A program made the position numbers and the translations under genes. Shown in pieces: positions 14,242 through 16,996 of a stretch of 16,996 nt of DNA. The notes beneath the pieces are model-generated. The model made no database searches, was not told the DNA's origin, and saw only the letters and a program-made list of their open reading frames with translations. Positions within the stretch are counted from its first letter, which is position 1, and each line of letters opens with the position of its first letter. The stretch is from CAZHVS01 sp964536015 (GTDB lineage Bacteria > Bacteroidota > Ignavibacteria > Ignavibacteriales > Ignavibacteriaceae), in contig CAZHVS010000032.1 of assembly GCA_964536015.1 (NCBI GenBank), positions 1 to 16,996 on the forward strand, in the 5' to 3' direction.

Positions 14242-14269
14242 CAAATATAGCCCCCCCATTTAATTGCAA
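14242..14269 (-). promoter_or_regulatory. Bacteroidota-type promoter candidate with a C7 tract in the spacer
   Basis: On the minus strand TATATTTG (complement of 14242-14249) fits the Bacteroidota -7 element TAnnTTTG. A TTG (complement of 14267-14269) lies 17 bases upstream; the usual distance is about 19-21. The spacer holds seven consecutive Gs on this strand (14251-14257 as C on plus). The resulting leader for the 259-residue protein gene would be roughly 55-60 bases. The rest of the 223-bp dedA spacer holds a perfect 14-bp AT palindrome at 14380-14393 and no other clear signal. Confidence 0.35.
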
Positions 14270-14402
14270 GAAAATTTTTATTTCACCACGTACAGGCTTT
14301 TTACGGAAGTTGTTCTCTGAATTTCTTGTCACACAAAAATAAATCTCTTTCATTTCACATTCACAATTCGGATTTTTGTTTATTAATTAATAAAAAATAT
14401 TT

Positions 14403-15056
14403 ATGGAATTTATAACAACGGTATTCGATTTCTTTCTTCATCTGGATAAACACCTGAATGAAATAATCCTTCAGTACGGTACGCTGACTTATGGAATTTT
14501 ATTCGGTGTAATATTTGCCGAAACAGGATTTGTATTCACTCCCTTTCTGCCGGGAGATTCTCTATTATTTGCTGCAGGAACATTCGCCGCAAGAGGCTCG
14601 TTTAATGTACATCTGCTGGCAATACTTTTAACTTCTGCCGCTATACTGGGCGATAACGTAAACTACTGGGTCGGCAGAAAACTCGGAACAAAACTATTTG
14701 AACGAAACAGTAGATTCTTAAAAAAAGAATATCTTGATAAAACTCATAAGTTTTATGAAAAGCACGGCGGAAAAACTATCATTCTTGCAAGGTTCTTTCC
14801 AATTATAAGAACGTTCTCTCCGTTTGTTGCAGGACTTGGAAAGATGACGTACTCAAAATTTTTATTGAATGATATTGCCGGCGGAGTTATATGGATTGGC
14901 GTATTTACATATGCAGGTTATTTCTTTGGAAATATTCCCGTTGTAAAAAACAATTTCTCAATTGTTATTGTTGCAATTATTTTGGTCTCGGCTATTCCGG
15001 CTCTGTCTGAATTCGTAAGACATAAAATGAAAAAATCTAAAACTGTTACAGAATAA
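14403..15056 (+). CDS. DedA-family (VTT domain) inner-membrane protein
   Basis: DedA-family proteins are polytopic inner-membrane proteins; members move undecaprenyl phosphate or phosphatidylethanolamine between leaflets and depend on the proton motive force. The 217 residues fit the family. Diagnostic segments are FAETGFVFTPFLPGDSLLFAAG at about 38-59, split by the re-entrant loop, and GDNVNYWVGRKLG at 83-95. A third, YEKHGGKTIILARFFPIIRTFSPF, is at about 118-141. The residues required in E. coli YqjA correspond to E40, D52, R130 and R136 here, and all are present. A C-terminal helix at about 184-203 precedes a basic tail. It closely resembles DedA/YqjA/YghB, but paralogue assignment is uncertain. 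It starts without a visible Shine-Dalgarno and ends 27 bp before the exbB-type gene, so it may be co-transcribed with exbB–exbD–tonB. Confidence 0.93.
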   Translation: MEFITTVFDFFLHLDKHLNEIILQYGTLTYGILFGVIFAETGFVFTPFLPGDSLLFAAGTFAARGSFNVHLLAILLTSAAILGDNVNYWVGRKLGTKLFERNSRFLKKEYLDKTHKFYEKHGGKTIILARFFPIIRTFSPFVAGLGKMTYSKFLLNDIAGGVIWIGVFTYAGYFFGNIPVVKNNFSIVIVAIILVSAIPALSEFVRHKMKKSKTVTE

Positions 15057-15083
15057 TTTTTACCAAACTGAAAGGAACTTTTA

Positions 15084-15731
15084 ATGTCTCTTGAACAACT
15101 AATAGACCTTAGTATTAAAGGCGGATTTACCATCTTCGTTTTAATCTTCTGCTCTGTGCTTTCGCTTAAAGTAATTATTGAAAAACTTGTACAGTTCCGC
15201 GGGCTGAATGATAAAATAACCGACGAACTTAAAACAAAAGTAACCGACCATCTTAAAATTAAACAGTTTGAAGACGCAATTGCACTATGCGGCACAATTT
15301 CCTGGAAGTGGCTTAAGCTTAAAGTCAAATCTCCTTTAACCAAAGTCTATATTCATATAATTGAAAAGAGAGAGCTTGACAAAGAAGAACTAATGGAAAC
15401 TTCTTACAATAAACTGGATAGAGAAATTACTGAACTGGAAAAGGGACTTGGTGTTCTGGCAACACTTGGAAGTATTTCCCCTTTTATCGGTCTGTTTGGA
15501 ACGGTTGTTGGAATTATTAAATCCTTTGAAGCTCTTACTGTAAACGATACACAAAACTATACAAAAGTTATGGCGGGAATTGCAGAAGCTTTAATTGCTA
15601 CCGCTGCAGGTCTTTTTGTAGCTGTTCCAGCAGTAATGTTTTACAACTACTTTATGAAAAAGATTAAGTTAAATATGCCTCGCTTTGATGAAGTTATCTC
15701 CGAAGCTGTGCGACTTGTAAAAAAATCTTAA
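15084..15731 (+). CDS. exbB: MotA/TolQ/ExbB proton-channel family protein
   Basis: ExbB forms a pentameric inner-membrane channel that, with ExbD, turns proton flow into motion of TonB. The 215 residues have three membrane helices: TM1 at 13-32, TM2 at 121-148 and TM3 at 163-190, with a large cytoplasmic loop between TM1 and TM2. The family core includes LGVLATLGSISPFIGLFGTVVGI, starting near 122, and GIAEALIATAAGLFVAVPAV, starting near 165. The start is backed by AAGGAA six bases upstream. The cytoplasmic loop contains a Trp-rich stretch (SWKWLKLK). ExbD and TonB genes follow directly, which favours ExbB over TolQ, although no TolA, TolB or Pal is present in the window. Confidence 0.93.
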   Translation: MSLEQLIDLSIKGGFTIFVLIFCSVLSLKVIIEKLVQFRGLNDKITDELKTKVTDHLKIKQFEDAIALCGTISWKWLKLKVKSPLTKVYIHIIEKRELDKEELMETSYNKLDREITELEKGLGVLATLGSISPFIGLFGTVVGIIKSFEALTVNDTQNYTKVMAGIAEALIATAAGLFVAVPAVMFYNYFMKKIKLNMPRFDEVISEAVRLVKKS

Positions 15732-15741
15732 GGCAAAAAAA

Positions 15742-16164
15742 ATGAGACGCCGATATCAACTACAGGAAAAAGAATTTTCCGAAATTAACATCACTCCTTT
15801 TACCGATGTTATTCTTGTACTGCTTATCATCTTTATGATAACAAGCCCGTTTTTAATTTCCGGTTCATTTAAAGTAAAACTACCAGAGTCTGTAAACTCC
15901 GAAAGCGAAATAAACCGCAGTGCCGAAGTCTTTTTGAATGAAGCAAACGAAATTTATGTGAACGATAAAAAAGTAACCATAGAAGAACTTCCCGTTTATC
16001 TTCAGCTTGAATTTTTTAACAAAGGCAACAGGGAAGTAATTGTAAAAGCCGACAAGAATGTACGTCACGGCAGCTTTGTAAAACTGCTTGATGCTCTTAA
16101 ACAAGGCGGAGCTACAAAGCTATTGATTGCTACTACTAAAATTGAAAAACCAAACAACGAATAA
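15742..16164 (+). CDS. exbD: ExbD/TolR biopolymer transport protein
   Basis: ExbD is the peptidoglycan-contacting, proton-conducting partner of ExbB. The 140 residues show the family layout: a short cytoplasmic end with INITPFTDVILVLLIIFMI at 16-34, one membrane helix at about 21-40, and a periplasmic domain. Asp22 in TPFTDV is the conserved proton-carrying residue and is present. The periplasmic part has the typical VKADKNVRHGSFVKLLDALKQGG motif near 101-123. The gene starts 10 bp after the exbB stop, and its AAGG Shine-Dalgarno overlaps that stop. tonB begins 21 bp after it. There is one ExbD here, so no sign of the double-ExbD arrangement seen in some Bacteroidota. Confidence 0.94.
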   Translation: MRRRYQLQEKEFSEINITPFTDVILVLLIIFMITSPFLISGSFKVKLPESVNSESEINRSAEVFLNEANEIYVNDKKVTIEELPVYLQLEFFNKGNREVIVKADKNVRHGSFVKLLDALKQGGATKLLIATTKIEKPNNE

Positions 16165-16185
16165 CTATTCAATTACACAGTTAGA

Positions 16186-16902
16186 ATGGAAAATGTTTTT
16201 TCAAAATTTCAATTAAGCAATAGTCTTCAATCATTCTCATTTTCCTTTTCAATTATTTTTCATATTCTTATGATAGTTGCCTTTGTGTTTCTTTCAACAG
16301 GAAGAAAAGAATACCCCATACAACAATTTGCCGAAGTGCAGCTTGGCGGCGGAAACGGAATGTCCTACAGCGGCGGAAACAGTGAAACCAAAGCCGTTAC
16401 AACCGAAAAACGGAAAGATGTAATTTTTGAAAACACATCGAATAAAAAAAACATAACCACCGCAAAAACCGAACAGGGCACAAGCGAAGGCAGCGGAACG
16501 GGTGATGGTTCGGGAGAAGGAACCGGCTCGGGAACGGGTGATGGAAACAATCTTTCGTTAAACATTCCCGACCCCAATTCACAAAAAATAGTAAAACCCG
16601 AAAGCAACGTTTACCTTGTTGCTGTTGATGAAATGCCAGAACCTTATGGTGGGATTCAAAGTATTCTATCCAAAGTTGTTTACCCGCCCGAAGCAAAAGC
16701 CAGCGGAATAACGGGAACAGTTTACGTTCTTGCCTTTATAGATGAAGCAGGCAATGTAAGAAAAACCTTGCTTGCAAAAGGAATTGGCGGCGGCTGTGAT
16801 GAAGCAGCAATTAATGCTGTAAAAAAAACCCGCTTTAAGCCCGGAAAACACAAAGGCGAAAACGTAAAAGTGCAAATGCACATTGCTGTTCCGTTTAAGT
16901 AA
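16186..16902 (+). CDS. tonB: Energy transducer TonB with glycine-rich linker
   Basis: TonB spans the periplasm to drive outer-membrane receptors using ExbB–ExbD. The 238 residues have one N-terminal helix at about 17-37, preceded by a 16-residue cytoplasmic end. A long flexible linker follows. The TonB C-terminal domain runs from about 151 to 238 and contains PEPYGGIQSILSKVVYPPEA, GTVYVLAFIDEAGNV and the end motif KKTRFKPGKHKGENVKV. The linker is unusual: residues 99-121 are almost only Gly, Ser, Thr, Asp and Glu, with none of the Pro/Lys runs of classic TonB. Its DNA has two 14-bp copies 36 bp apart. The ATG at 16186 lacks a Shine-Dalgarno. A TolA or other TonB-domain protein is possible, but the exbBD context favours TonB. 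Confidence 0.88.
   Translation: MENVFSKFQLSNSLQSFSFSFSIIFHILMIVAFVFLSTGRKEYPIQQFAEVQLGGGNGMSYSGGNSETKAVTTEKRKDVIFENTSNKKNITTAKTEQGTSEGSGTGDGSGEGTGSGTGDGNNLSLNIPDPNSQKIVKPESNVYLVAVDEMPEPYGGIQSILSKVVYPPEAKASGITGTVYVLAFIDEAGNVRKTLLAKGIGGGCDEAAINAVKKTRFKPGKHKGENVKVQMHIAVPFK
16495..16544 (+). repeat. Direct repeat in the tonB linker
   Basis: GGAACGGGTGATGG occurs at 16495-16508 and again at 16531-16544, a 36-bp period that equals 12 codons and keeps frame. It encodes a repeated GTGDG piece of the linker. In-frame gain or loss of units would change linker length without a frameshift. Confidence 0.75.
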
Positions 16903-16909
16903 CATTCTT

Positions 16910-16939
16910 CTCTGTCTTGCTTCAATAAAAAGCAAAGAG
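16910..16939 (+). terminator. Possible weak terminator hairpin after tonB
   Basis: CTCT and TTGCTT (separated by a GTC bulge) can pair with AAGCAA and AGAG across the loop CAATAAA. The hairpin begins eight bases after the tonB stop. A run of six As and four Ts follows instead of a clean T-tract, so intrinsic termination is doubtful. A second inverted repeat (TGGTTAAA at 16954-16961 with TTTAACCA at 16977-16984) lies at the window edge. Confidence 0.25.
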
Positions 16940-16996
16940 GCAAAAAATTTTGGTGGTTAAATTCTCTTTAATTAATTTTAACCAGCGGTTGTCATC

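Noticed and set aside
14380..14393. 14-bp palindrome TTATTAATTAATAA before dedA as an operator
   Set aside because: It is pure A/T in an AT-rich spacer, where such palindromes are common by chance, and no matching second copy was found.
16365..16696. Minus-strand open frames across tonB rich in Pro and Ser
   Set aside because: They are reverse-complement shadows of the Gly/Ser linker codons of tonB.

Overview
The window is an AT-rich bacterial chromosomal segment (about one third G+C by eye). Coding is dense, with no unexplained gap over 300 bases. Many products have Sec or lipoprotein signals, and there is an ExbB–ExbD–TonB set, so the host is a diderm. AT-rich codon use, lineage-specific secreted proteins and one Bacteroidota-style promoter (TAnnTTTG) suggest the Bacteroidota/Ignavibacteria/Chlorobi side of the tree. 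That assignment is an inference and no marker here proves it. No rRNA, tRNA, CRISPR array, insertion sequence or phage gene was seen.

Left block, minus strand (67–5820): the conserved tRNA/rRNA modification set mnmE, mnmG and rsmG is followed by murQ (murein recycling) and a PAP2-family phosphatase. In many bacteria parA–parB follow rsmG, but here murQ and PAP2 take that place. The mnmE–mnmG spacer is only 73 bp and carries two close matches to the ParB centromere parS, 45 bp apart. This is the most interesting signal in the window: a possible chromosome-partition site next to a gene cluster that is often origin-proximal. A DnaA-box match lies in the divergent spacer beyond mnmE.

Middle block, plus strand (6003–10623): clpB (disaggregase) is tightly followed by an outer-membrane lipocalin, blc, whose Shine-Dalgarno overlaps the clpB stop. 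Next come two unrecognised exported proteins, one soluble or periplasmic and one a lipoprotein. A minus-strand gene (10630–11088) with an internally duplicated motif converges on them.

Right block (11200–16902): pyrimidine-nucleoside phosphorylase and a two-helix SPFH/prohibitin-like membrane protein run on the plus strand. They end tail-to-tail against an unrecognised exported protein, with an AT-only hairpin spanning both stop codons. A DedA-family transporter comes next, then ExbB, ExbD and TonB. These three form a complete proton-motive-force relay to outer-membrane receptors. The TonB has a Gly/Ser/Asp-rich linker in place of the usual Pro/Lys-rich one.

Most genes are housekeeping. The novelty candidates are the parS-like pair and its context, the duplicated-motif protein, the C-tract inside a candidate promoter, and the three unrecognised exported proteins.
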